DNA from: Alteromonadaceae bacterium UBA2620 | GTDB lineage: Bacteria; Pseudomonadota; Gammaproteobacteria; Enterobacterales; Alteromonadaceae | Reading direction: 5' to 3' | NCBI GenBank assembly: GCA_002339125.1 | Contig: DDJQ01000150.1 | Coordinates: forward strand, 23,806-39,958 | DNA: 16,153 nucleotides | In this document: positions 1-6,076 of the stretch, one piece after another | How positions within the stretch are numbered: position 1 is the stretch's first letter | Layout: each line of letters begins with the position of its first letter | Notes under the pieces: model-generated | The model's input: only the letters and a program-made list of their open reading frames with translations | Told to the model about the DNA's origin: nothing | Databases searched by the model: none | Made by a program: the position numbers and the translations under genes

Positions 1-709
1 GGCAAAAGACGATGCGGCGGGTTTACAGATTTCTGACCGGATCACGTCACAAATTATGGGGCTGGATCAGGCCGTACGGAACGCCAACGATGGTATTTCT
101 CTGGCTCAGGTGGCGGAAGGCTCCATGCAAGAAATAACCTCGGCGCTGCAACGCATCCGGGTGCTGGCCATTCAAGCGCAAAACGGTATTAATACCGATG
201 CTGATCGCCAGGCACTGCAAAAAGAAGTATCTGCCCTTAAAACTGAAATCAGCCGTATTGCGTCTGACTCGCAGTTTGCCGGTGGTGATATTCTGACCGG
301 AGATTTTGCCACCTCATTTTTGGTGGGAGCACAGGCCGGACAGTTTATCGACTTTAATTTGTCCCGGGCGGGTGGCTTCGGTTTTTCGGGGTTAACCAAT
401 GGTTATAATGCGACGGTATCTACCACCTCCGGTGCATCGGGAACGTTGCCGGTTATTGATGCTGCGATTTCCGCTATTGATGCAAAACGGGCAGAACTGG
501 GTGCGATTCAAAACCGCTTTCAGTCGACCATCAGAAATCTGAGTAATATCTCTGAAAATGCGTCAGCTGCGCGGTCACGTATTCGCGATACCGACTTTGC
601 TAAAGAGACTGCAGAATTAACCCGTTGGCAAATTATTCAGCAGGCCAGTACTAATGTATTGTCGCAAGCCAACCAACGACCACAAGCAGCATTACAATTA
701 CTGCAATAG
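1..709 (+). CDS. Flagellin, 5' end cut off by window edge
   Basis: This is the 3' part of a flagellin gene, a filament subunit exported by the flagellar type III system. The open frame already runs at the first complete codon (base 2), beginning AKDDAAGLQISDR, which in other flagellins follows the LSSG-x-RINSA segment, so about 45 N-terminal residues lie outside. The visible part has the D0/D1 helices (NANDGISLAQVAEGSM, LQRIRVLAIQAQNG), a short Ser/Thr-rich centre (NGYNATVSTTSGASG) instead of D2/D3, and the conserved C-terminus (NRFQSTIRNLSNISEN, RIRDTDFAKETAELTR). Two departures from the neighbour at 2460 are visible: ELTRWQII has Trp where the neighbour has Asn, and the protein ends LLQ rather than LLG. 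Codons differ from the 2460 copy at many synonymous positions although the C-terminal proteins are nearly identical, so this is an old duplication kept by selection. The Ser/Thr centre is a candidate Pse acceptor region (inference). Confidence 0.95.
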   Translation, partial: AKDDAAGLQISDRITSQIMGLDQAVRNANDGISLAQVAEGSMQEITSALQRIRVLAIQAQNGINTDADRQALQKEVSALKTEISRIASDSQFAGGDILTGDFATSFLVGAQAGQFIDFNLSRAGGFGFSGLTNGYNATVSTTSGASGTLPVIDAAISAIDAKRAELGAIQNRFQSTIRNLSNISENASAARSRIRDTDFAKETAELTRWQIIQQASTNVLSQANQRPQAALQLLQ

Positions 710-730
710 TGGAGTGAATGGCATCGCTAA

Positions 731-845
731 TGACTGCAAAAAGCGGGGGCAGACTGCAGTTGATAAACAAAAAACGATGAGTAGATAAAGAAAAACGGTC
801 GAGTTGCAATATGTGGGGGCAGACTGCAATCGACCGATGAGTAGA
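731..845 (+). repeat. Tandemly duplicated stem-loop with constant G-rich loop
   Basis: Two related units lie about 70 bases apart just after the flagellin stop. Unit 1 folds as ACTGCA (733-738) with TGCAGT (755-760). Unit 2 folds as TTGCA (804-808) with TGCAA (825-829), extended by CGGTCGA (796-802) with TCGACCG (830-836). Both enclose a 16-base loop whose last ten bases are identical, GGGGGCAGAC (745-754 and 815-824). The stem pair C734-G759 of unit 1 is T804-A829 in unit 2, a compensatory change. Both units are followed by CGATGAGTAGA (775-785 and 835-845). The simplest reading is an old tandem duplication whose fold has been kept. Function unknown. Confidence 0.6.
791..836 (-). terminator. 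Rho-independent terminator, minus strand
   Basis: Read on the minus strand, a 12-bp stem (CGGTCGA-TTGCA with TGCAA-TCGACCG, one bulged base at 803, 16-base loop) is followed directly by TTTTTCTTTA (complement of 795 and below). This is a standard intrinsic terminator shape. It implies that a minus-strand transcript arrives from the right, yet no minus-strand gene is recognisable there. It also coincides with the second copy of the duplicated stem-loop, so the U-run could be fortuitous. Confidence 0.5.
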
Positions 846-1407
846 GAGTATTTGCAAGGTAATTAAAGAATAAGCGGGCTAATCCATAAACCCTGAAGGG
901 CGTTAGGTGTTGAGCTAAGCTGCCGACTGACAGGAATGAAGCCAGGAGGTAGTGAGAGGTATGAGGTCTGAACAACATACCTGCAGTCAGCATGAGCCTA
1001 AGCTCAGTTAGCACTACTTAACTTTATACATAAGCCAAGCAAAGCGTCAGTAAATTAACACTGACCCTCTTCTTAAAGCATAAGGTGTGCCAATTAAATA
1101 AATTGAGTTGTTTGATTAATGCACTGGAGTATGGCAGAGCTACCACCTGCGACATAGAGGCTTAGACATAAGCTTACTAGTTGTTCATACCGGGTCCAGA
1201 GAAACTGGCAGGCGGCAACGGTAAACCTCTGTTTTACATGTTTTGCCACCTGAGCGGCAGAAACTGCCTTTGATATAAATAAAGCGATCCCCCGCATTAA
1301 CGCAAAGCGCTGACAAAACCTGAGCGCCAGGTCGTACGCTGCGATTGCCAATGATAAGCCGGGAGATGAAAGTTGTGAAAAATACCATAAGAGGGTGGAA
1401 TTGAGAG

Positions 1408-1441
1408 GCCAACCCTTGCCAGGGATGGCGGCCGTAAGGCC
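1408..1441. other. Two adjacent small hairpins in the non-coding stretch
   Basis: GCCAACCCT (1408-1416) pairs with AGGGATGGC (1421-1429) with one A-A mismatch around loop TGCC. It is followed immediately by GGCC-GTAA-GGCC (1430-1441), a 4-bp stem closed by a GNRA-type loop. The sequence TTGAGAGGCCA just before and within the first arm (1401-1411) recurs at 1497-1507. The adjacency suggests a folded RNA or the end of a mobile repeat. No family is assigned. Confidence 0.4.
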
Positions 1442-1577
1442 ACCAAAACAAGGATTAAAACGCCGACTAGCAGAATTGAGAGTGTAGAATAGTTGGTTGA
1501 GAGGCCAGTATTTATCTACTATTATTCTGCAAGCCGACTAAAACCGAATTTGCTCCTTCTCCTAACGTGAGCAAGCT

Positions 1578-1609
1578 GGCCGGGTCACTTCGTTGACTCG
1601 GCCTTTTTT
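1578..1609 (+). terminator. Strong rho-independent terminator
   Basis: GGCCGGGTCA (1578-1587) pairs with TGACTCGGCC (1594-1603), 10 bp with one G-T wobble and a 6-base loop, followed by six T (1604-1609). It lies about 870 bases after the stop of the first flagellin with no gene between. It either ends a very long flagellin 3' untranslated region, ends an unannotated small RNA, or is the original flagellin terminator pushed away by inserted DNA. Confidence 0.85.
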
Positions 1610-1761
1610 ATTGTAATTACCAAATCGTTTCCCGTCACTTACATTAAAGATAAAGCAACAGTGATGCCAATTTTTTATATTATTGGTTAAGGTCGTATTC
1701 TCGTATTGCCAATCTGCATTAACTCTTAAAAATCAGCAGTTAGAAATAGCTTAAATCCGCA

Positions 1762-1822
1762 ATAAAAGCGGACAAGACTTGCCTGTTATCCTGAATAAGT
1801 GCCCTGGTTTTGCCGCTTTTAT
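1762..1822. repeat. Long imperfect inverted repeat
   Basis: ATAAAAGCGG (1762-1771) is the exact reverse complement of CCGCTTTTAT (1813-1822). After one bulged base (1772), CAAGAC (1773-1778) pairs with GTTTTG (1807-1812) with one G-T wobble, giving about 16 bp around a 28-base loop. No T-run follows on either strand, so it is not a terminator. It may be a structured RNA or the relic of a small palindromic element. Confidence 0.5.
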
Positions 1823-2269
1823 CCAACTGCAATATCACCAGTGTTGTTCAGGTTGTTCAGTATGCATGGCCGAAATTAAAATGTGTTGTTGTTATTATTG
1901 ATGCCAGCCTTTTACTCTTGTGTTCGCTTAGTGTTTTCGCCCAGATTCACGACCTGCCTGACAATCATTACAGGATTTGGTCTGTACAGGTTGGGTCGGG
2001 TGGCTGGCACTATTAGATCTTTCTCTCAGAGAGATGTTGTTCATGCAAAAGGGACGGCACAGCGACGTAGTCACCATCGACTTTTCTGCTCTCCACTCTT
2101 CCTTAATCGTAAGTCCTTCGCCTAAAAAATTAGCGCTAAAATGCGCGATATATACCGGTTTGAGAATATTATTCAGACGTCCTTATGAATAATCCTCCAA
2201 GGAAAAACCTTTTAAAACAAATGGTTGGTTTTTATTGTTCGTTTTTTTTAATTTTTTTAGAAAAAAAAC

Positions 2270-2296
2270 TAAAGAATCTCAAGGTTGGGCCGATAC
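2270..2296 (+). promoter_or_regulatory. Sigma-28 (FliA) flagellin promoter
   Basis: TAAA (2270-2273), a 15-base spacer and GCCGATAC (2289-2296) match the FliA consensus TAAA-N15-GCCGATAA at all but the last base. An A/T-rich tract (2230-2269) lies just upstream. Transcription should begin near 2303, giving a leader of about 155 bases before the flagellin start at 2460. This places the gene in the late flagellar class. Confidence 0.92.
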
Positions 2297-2303
2297 CTAT
2301 AGT

Positions 2304-2459
2304 TGAGGGGTAATTCATTCATGAATTGCGTGGCCGCTGTGAGAGGCGCTACAACGATGAGGTGATTTAGCTGAATACTGTTTAGCTAAATTGAATATGA
2401 AGATTATAACTTAACGGAATTTGAACAATTCTGACAGTTATAATCCCAGGAGGTTTATT
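2304..2459 (+). promoter_or_regulatory. Structured 5' leader of flagellin mRNA with RBS
   Basis: Three inverted repeats lie between the promoter and the start codon. AATTCAT (2312-2318) faces ATGAATT (2321-2327). ATTTAGCT (2365-2372) faces AGCTAAAT (2384-2391). GATTATAAC (2402-2410) faces GTTATAATC (2437-2445) and encloses a smaller GAATT/AATTC stem (2417-2421 with 2427-2431). The last, nested hairpin ends two bases before the strong Shine-Dalgarno AGGAGG (2448-2453). A GGA sits at 2416-2418, in the bulge below the inner stem, and another in the Shine-Dalgarno, an arrangement that CsrA-type repressors can use. Whether CsrA acts here is inference. Confidence 0.65.
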
Positions 2460-3281
2460 ATGGCTTTATATGTAAATACAAATGTATCGGCCTTGAATGC
2501 ACAGCGTCAGTTATCTGATGTAAGCAGCAAGCTGGGTACATCTTTTGAACGTTTGTCTTCAGGTTTCAGAATTAACAGTGCTGCAGATGATGCCGCGGGA
2601 TTACAGATCACTGATCGTATGACAACGCAGATTCAGGGCCTGAACCAGGCAGTACGTAACGCTAACGATGCTATCTCACTGACGCAAACTGCCGAAGGTG
2701 CGCTGGATGAGACCACCACTGCATTGCAGCGTATTCGTCAATTGGCAGTGCAATCGCAAAACGGTGTGAATAGTGCTGCAGATCGCAGTGCTTTAAACAA
2801 AGAAGTTACCGCACTGAAAACCGAAATTTCAAGGATTGCATCTGAATCAGATTTTAACGGCAAATCGCTACTGGACGGTACATTTGGCGCAAGCTTCCTG
2901 GTAGGAGCGAACGCTGGACAAACAATCGTTGTGTCATTAAGTGCTCAATCTTATGGCGCATCTGGTTTAGGGATTGATGGTGTGAGCGTGGGTACATCAG
3001 CTGCGGCGTCAGCTGCGTTAGCTGATATTGATGATGCAATCTCTGCTATCGGGGGCGCTCGCGCTGATCTGGGGGCGTTGCAAAATCGCTTTCAATCAAC
3101 TATTCGTAATCTGAGTAATATTTCAGAAAACGTGTCGGCTGCGCGCTCGCAAATCCGTGATACAGATTTTGCTGCGGAAACCGCCGAGTTGACCCGTAAC
3201 CAGATTATTCAACAGGCGTCAGTCTCTGTTTTGAGTCAGGCCAATCAGCGTCCACAAACCGCATTGTCGCTATTAGGCTAA
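2460..3281 (+). CDS. Flagellin (complete, major-type)
   Basis: Flagellin of 273 residues, subunit of the polar filament. The start is ATG 2460, six bases after AGGAGG; an upstream in-frame TTG at 2421 would add 13 residues that no flagellin has. The N-terminus ALYVNTNVSALNAQRQL, LSSGFRINSAADDAAGLQI, LQRIRQLAVQSQNG and the C-terminal RNLSNISEN, QIRDTDFAAETAELTRNQII and final LLG are canonical D0/D1. The centre (about residues 150-185, with QSYGASGLGIDG and GTSAAASA) is short and rich in Ser, Gly and Ala, so D2/D3 are absent. These serines are candidate pseudaminic-acid sites given the downstream maf and pse genes. It is driven by its own sigma-28 promoter and closed by its own terminator, which suggests the main expressed flagellin. 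Names flaA, flaB or fliC cannot be chosen from sequence. Confidence 0.97.
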   Translation: MALYVNTNVSALNAQRQLSDVSSKLGTSFERLSSGFRINSAADDAAGLQITDRMTTQIQGLNQAVRNANDAISLTQTAEGALDETTTALQRIRQLAVQSQNGVNSAADRSALNKEVTALKTEISRIASESDFNGKSLLDGTFGASFLVGANAGQTIVVSLSAQSYGASGLGIDGVSVGTSAAASAALADIDDAISAIGGARADLGALQNRFQSTIRNLSNISENVSAARSQIRDTDFAAETAELTRNQIIQQASVSVLSQANQRPQTALSLLG

Positions 3282-3288
3282 AATTGAA

Positions 3289-3320
3289 TTAACAATGTGG
3301 TATTAACATACCAATGTTAA
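3289..3320 (+). other. 3' UTR stem-loop after flagellin
   Basis: TTAACA (3289-3294) pairs with TGTTAA (3315-3320) and TGGTAT (3298-3303) with ATACCA (3308-3313), around loop TAAC with a small internal bulge. It lies eight bases after the flagellin stop and before the terminator. It has no T-run of its own, so an mRNA-stabilising role is more likely than termination (inference). Confidence 0.5.
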
Positions 3321-3332
3321 ACATTGAATGAG

Positions 3333-3361
3333 CGGGCGACTGCGATAAGCAGGCCCGTTTT
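3333..3361 (+). terminator. Rho-independent terminator of the flagellin
   Basis: CGGGC (3333-3337) and CTGC (3340-3343) pair with GCAG (3349-3352) and GCCCG (3353-3357), 9 bp with a 2-base bulge and loop GATAA, followed by TTTT (3358-3361) and a further T-rich stretch. It separates flagellin expression from the flaG-fliD-fliS group. Confidence 0.8.
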
Positions 3362-3387
3362 ACCTGTTTTAATACGGGGGATTAATT

Positions 3388-3834
3388 GTGGATCTTCAAG
3401 CTACACAAACTGGCCAGAACTTTGCAGCGAATGTTAAAGTCAATTCTCCTGGTGAGCCTGGAGTGGAAGTCAAACTTAACCAGAGTATTGCTGATACCCA
3501 GAAGGCAAGTGAGCAAAATAAGGTTGAACTTCAGACAGAAGGTGCTCAAGGTCAACAGGAATCTGCCGATAACCTTTCAAGAGAGGGGCAGAGACAAGTT
3601 CTGGATACTGCAGTCGAAGAAGTTCAGAGCTTTTTGCAGGTACAAAACCGTAATTTGGCTTTTTCTGTGGATGAAAGTTCCAGAAGGCCTGTAGTCACTG
3701 TTAAAGACTCTTCTTCAGGTGATGTGATAAGACAAATTCCATCCGAAGAAGTGTTGAGGTTAGCGGAAAGAATAAAAGAACTCCAACAAGATATAGGAAG
3801 CAAGGTAGGAGTACTTTTTAATAAACAAGTATGA
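3388..3834 (+). CDS. flaG: FlaG family flagellar protein
   Basis: FlaG-family protein of 148 residues, which in other polar flagellates affects filament length. The first 65 or so residues are polar, Gln/Glu-rich and probably disordered. The conserved half is the C-terminus: VEEVQSFLQVQNRNLAFSVD, VVTVKDSSSGDVIRQIP and SEEVLRLAERIKEL, the last being the family hallmark. The start is GTG 3388 with GGGGG about seven bases upstream; no in-frame ATG fits. The stop is eight bases before fliD, and the fliD ribosome binding site overlaps it. No sigma-28 site is seen upstream, so expression may come from read-through of the 3333 terminator or a promoter I cannot recognise. Confidence 0.93.
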   Translation: MDLQATQTGQNFAANVKVNSPGEPGVEVKLNQSIADTQKASEQNKVELQTEGAQGQQESADNLSREGQRQVLDTAVEEVQSFLQVQNRNLAFSVDESSRRPVVTVKDSSSGDVIRQIPSEEVLRLAERIKELQQDIGSKVGVLFNKQV

Positions 3835-3842
3835 GGTGAGCT

Positions 3843-5303
3843 ATGACTATACAATCGTTAGGTGTTGGGTCCGGTCTTGCGCTTGATGATTTGGTCAGGC
3901 AGCTTATCAGTGCAGAACGGACGCCTAAAGAGCAGCGTCTTGATGCCAGAGAAGAAAGAGTGCAGGATGAAATTTCCGCACTCGGACAGATCAAATCCAA
4001 GATTTCCGCATTTAAAGACGCGGTGGATGACTTACGTACTGACGCCAGTATCAATGGCCGGGAACCGACGATAACTCACCCCTCTGAAGATATCGAAATC
4101 TTCAGCGCAGAAGCAACCAATACGGCCTTACGAGGTTCGTACGACATAAGCGTTTCTCAACTTGCATCTGGTTCACGCATAGAAACCGCTGACGCCGCCT
4201 TTACCAGCCCCACTGATGCAGTGCTTACCGATGGTGCTGGTGACACCACTATGACATTTAAAATTGATAGTACCGGGGACAGTTTCACGGTTAATGTCAC
4301 CCAAAATATGACATTGGCAGAGTTGCGAGAGGCAATAAACAATAATGCAGATAACTTTGGCGTTAATGCCAATATTATCGATACCGGCACAGCGACCGGA
4401 GGCGCTAAATTAGTTTTTACGTCTGATACAACCGGCACAGGTAACGACCTGGTCATCGTCAACGATGGTGATCGCGCTGAATTAGATCGCCTGACGACAA
4501 CCGACTCTGCAGAAACGGCGACCAATTTAACGCCAGTACTCACCGCTGCAAATGCAAAAGCCACTATCGACGGTATTCAGGTCGAGAGTGAGACTAATAC
4601 GTTTGATAACACCATCCAGAATGTCACATTTACTGCCAATAAAGTTTCACCGCTTAACAGCGATGGCGTAACACGACAATCGTCAACCATGGAAATTGGC
4701 TACGACAAAGAGGGTTTGGAAACCAAGATCAATGATTTTATTGATAGCTATAACGGTATTATTGATGAAATCAAAAATGTGACCCGCTACGGAGAGTCTG
4801 AGCTTGAAGAAGATGGTGCACTGGCTGGTGACTCCTTACTGCGCGGCGTAAGCAGCCGGATGGCAACCATAGTTGGGTCAAGTGTTCAAAGTTCTGAGTT
4901 GGGCGGATTGTTTGCAATCGGTATTGAATTGACCACTGATGGCAAGTTAGAAATTAGTTCCACCGATTTTGGTTTGGGATCCGGAGAGTCGCGTTTTGAC
5001 GATGCACTGGAAAATAGCTTTGATGATATCGCTAAGATCTTTACCGACGAAACTCAGGGTATTGCGACCCGGCTTTATGATATCGCTGATGAATACGCCT
5101 CTTCAGGAGGACTGATTAGCTCACGGGAAAAAGCGGCGAAAGATAATCAAAGTCAGATCGACGATGCGCGTGCACGCCTGGAGCAGCATATGCTGGGTTA
5201 CGAGGCTATGGTGAGAGCAAAGTATTTGAATCTGGATCAAACGGTATCGAGACTTAACCAGACGGGCTCAGCTTTATTGGCTTCGTTAGGCTCATATTAT
5301 TAA
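3843..5303 (+). CDS. fliD: Flagellar filament cap protein FliD (HAP2)
   Basis: FliD forms the cap at the filament tip and guides insertion of flagellin. At 486 residues it is of usual length. The N-terminal FliD_N region (SLGVGSGLALDDLVRQLI, then a helical heptad stretch to about residue 65) and the C-terminal FliD_C coiled coil (about residues 415-486, ending in a Leu/Gln-rich helix with final LGSYY) are clear. The middle (about 80-380) is the variable surface domain, rich in Thr, Asp and Asn, with a flagellin-IN-like stretch near 239-275 (ATIDGIQVESETNTFDNTI). ATG 3843 has GAGGTGAG just upstream, overlapping the flaG stop. Whether FliD is also glycosylated cannot be told from sequence. Confidence 0.97.
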   Translation: MTIQSLGVGSGLALDDLVRQLISAERTPKEQRLDAREERVQDEISALGQIKSKISAFKDAVDDLRTDASINGREPTITHPSEDIEIFSAEATNTALRGSYDISVSQLASGSRIETADAAFTSPTDAVLTDGAGDTTMTFKIDSTGDSFTVNVTQNMTLAELREAINNNADNFGVNANIIDTGTATGGAKLVFTSDTTGTGNDLVIVNDGDRAELDRLTTTDSAETATNLTPVLTAANAKATIDGIQVESETNTFDNTIQNVTFTANKVSPLNSDGVTRQSSTMEIGYDKEGLETKINDFIDSYNGIIDEIKNVTRYGESELEEDGALAGDSLLRGVSSRMATIVGSSVQSSELGGLFAIGIELTTDGKLEISSTDFGLGSGESRFDDALENSFDDIAKIFTDETQGIATRLYDIADEYASSGGLISSREKAAKDNQSQIDDARARLEQHMLGYEAMVRAKYLNLDQTVSRLNQTGSALLASLGSYY

Positions 5304-5330
5304 TATTAAGAAGTAGCAGGAGAATTTACA

Positions 5331-5759
5331 ATGGCACTTACAGGCATCAATGCGTACCGCAAGGGTAATCTTAAACAGGATATTGCCAATGCCGATCCGC
5401 ATAAGCTGACTTTAATGTTGATGCAGGGCGCGCTGGATCGTATTGCTTATGCTAAAGGGGCAATGGAACGTCGTGAATATGAGCAAAAAGCGCAGTTTAT
5501 TTCACGGGTTGTCGCAATCCTGATTAACTTACGCGATACACTCGATCTTGAAGCAGGGCAAGAGATGGCGGTAAATTTGTTTGAGCTGTATGACTACATG
5601 ATTGATCGTATCAATGAAGCTCACATAACTAACAACTTGCAGTATTTGGATGAAGTGTCTAGCCTATTAACAACAATTCGTGATGCGTGGGTACAGATTC
5701 CGGAATCAGCCAAACAGGAAGCGTACGAAATTCAGCGTCAAAAACAACAAGCCATTTGA
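5331..5759 (+). CDS. fliS: Flagellin export chaperone FliS
   Basis: FliS is the cytoplasmic chaperone that binds the flagellin C-terminal helix and prevents early polymerisation. The 142-residue helical protein carries the family pattern: an AYRKGNL start region, ADPHKLTLMLMQGALDRI (residues about 21-38), then the helices around AILINLRDTLDLEAGQEMA and LFELYDYMIDRI. The C-terminal tail (about 125-142) is an extra charged Gln/Lys segment. ATG 5331 has AGGAGA upstream. Its stop overlaps the start proposed for the next gene, so the two should be translationally coupled. Confidence 0.96.
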   Translation: MALTGINAYRKGNLKQDIANADPHKLTLMLMQGALDRIAYAKGAMERREYEQKAQFISRVVAILINLRDTLDLEAGQEMAVNLFELYDYMIDRINEAHITNNLQYLDEVSSLLTTIRDAWVQIPESAKQEAYEIQRQKQQAI

Positions 5760-6076
5760 ATCTAGTTAATACTAAATCCCCACATACCACACCGGAGCTT
5801 GAGCGAGTAAACCTGCAACTCGCTCAACTTCTGAGTAATCAAGACCCTGAAAATCCAGATAACTACGAGCAGTTTACGCAACTGACTGAAACGCGTGACA
5901 AATTAGTCAAAAAACGGTTATCAGAATTACAAGAACCTCAATTAAGTGAATTCGCGAAAGCTGAATATCAATTAAATCAAGAGTTTGTGAATATGGCGCA
6001 GTCTTTGCTTTCGTCGGTAAAGGATGACCTGGTACAGTTTATACGTGGTCGAAAGGCGGTAAATAGGTATAAATAA
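5756..6076 (+). CDS. Small helical protein at the fliT position
   Basis: About 106 residues, predicted mostly helical and charged, with heptad-like Leu/Gln spacing (LERVNLQLAQLLSNQ, KRLSELQEPQLSEFAKAEYQLNQEF) and a basic tail (IRGRKAVNRYK). The reading frame has no good ATG. I choose TTG 5756, which overlaps the fliS stop (TTGA), because the residues before it lie inside fliS out of frame and look non-coding-like; GTG 5687 is the alternative. Location between fliS and maf, size and helical make-up fit a FliT-type export chaperone for FliD, but I see no diagnostic FliT motif, so the role is by context. It abuts the next gene exactly (TAA then ATG, no gap). Confidence 0.72.
   Translation: MNLVNTKSPHTTPELERVNLQLAQLLSNQDPENPDNYEQFTQLTETRDKLVKKRLSELQEPQLSEFAKAEYQLNQEFVNMAQSLLSSVKDDLVQFIRGRKAVNRYK

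Larger units (their letters stand above)
710..2459. other. Long non-coding stretch between two flagellin genes
   Basis: No protein gene is supported across 1.75 kb. Open frames exist on both strands (the longest about 95 codons), but those checked start with GTG or TTG, lack a Shine-Dalgarno sequence and overlap each other, and none resembles a family I know. What the stretch does hold is listed separately: a duplicated stem-loop (731-845), a minus-strand terminator (791-836), several hairpins (1408-1441, 1470-1530, 1762-1822), a plus-strand terminator (1578-1609) and the sigma-28 promoter and leader of the next flagellin (from 2270). The region may be a decayed insertion, may carry small RNAs, or both. 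Confidence 0.7.

Noticed and set aside
889..912. GGGCGTTAGGT resembling an integron attC core site
   Set aside because: The matching opposite core site and the paired arms of an attC are not found upstream.
727..1014. Minus-strand frame of 95 codons
   Set aside because: Starts with GTG without a ribosome binding site and runs through the duplicated hairpin and terminator.
1094..1451. Two overlapping minus-strand reading frames of 85 and 88 codons
   Set aside because: Both begin with TTG without a Shine-Dalgarno sequence, overlap each other in different frames and show no domain I know; compositional chance is more likely.
1810..2125. Plus-strand frames, one ending YRIWSVQVGSGG and another reading SFSQRDVV, together faintly like a broken SPOR domain
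   Set aside because: It needs a frameshift and only a few residues match; there is no start signal. Too weak to call a pseudogene.
2123..2151. Second sigma-28-like site, TAAA with GCGCGATAT
   Set aside because: The spacing is wrong for the TAAA and the -10 matches poorly; the site at 2270 explains transcription.
2421..2459. Longer start of the second flagellin at TTG 2421
   Set aside because: It would add 13 non-flagellin residues, would lie in the leader hairpin, and would bypass the AGGAGG placed for ATG 2460.
4157..4564. Minus-strand frame of 135 codons inside fliD
   Set aside because: It mirrors the Thr/Asp-rich coding strand of fliD and has no support of its own.
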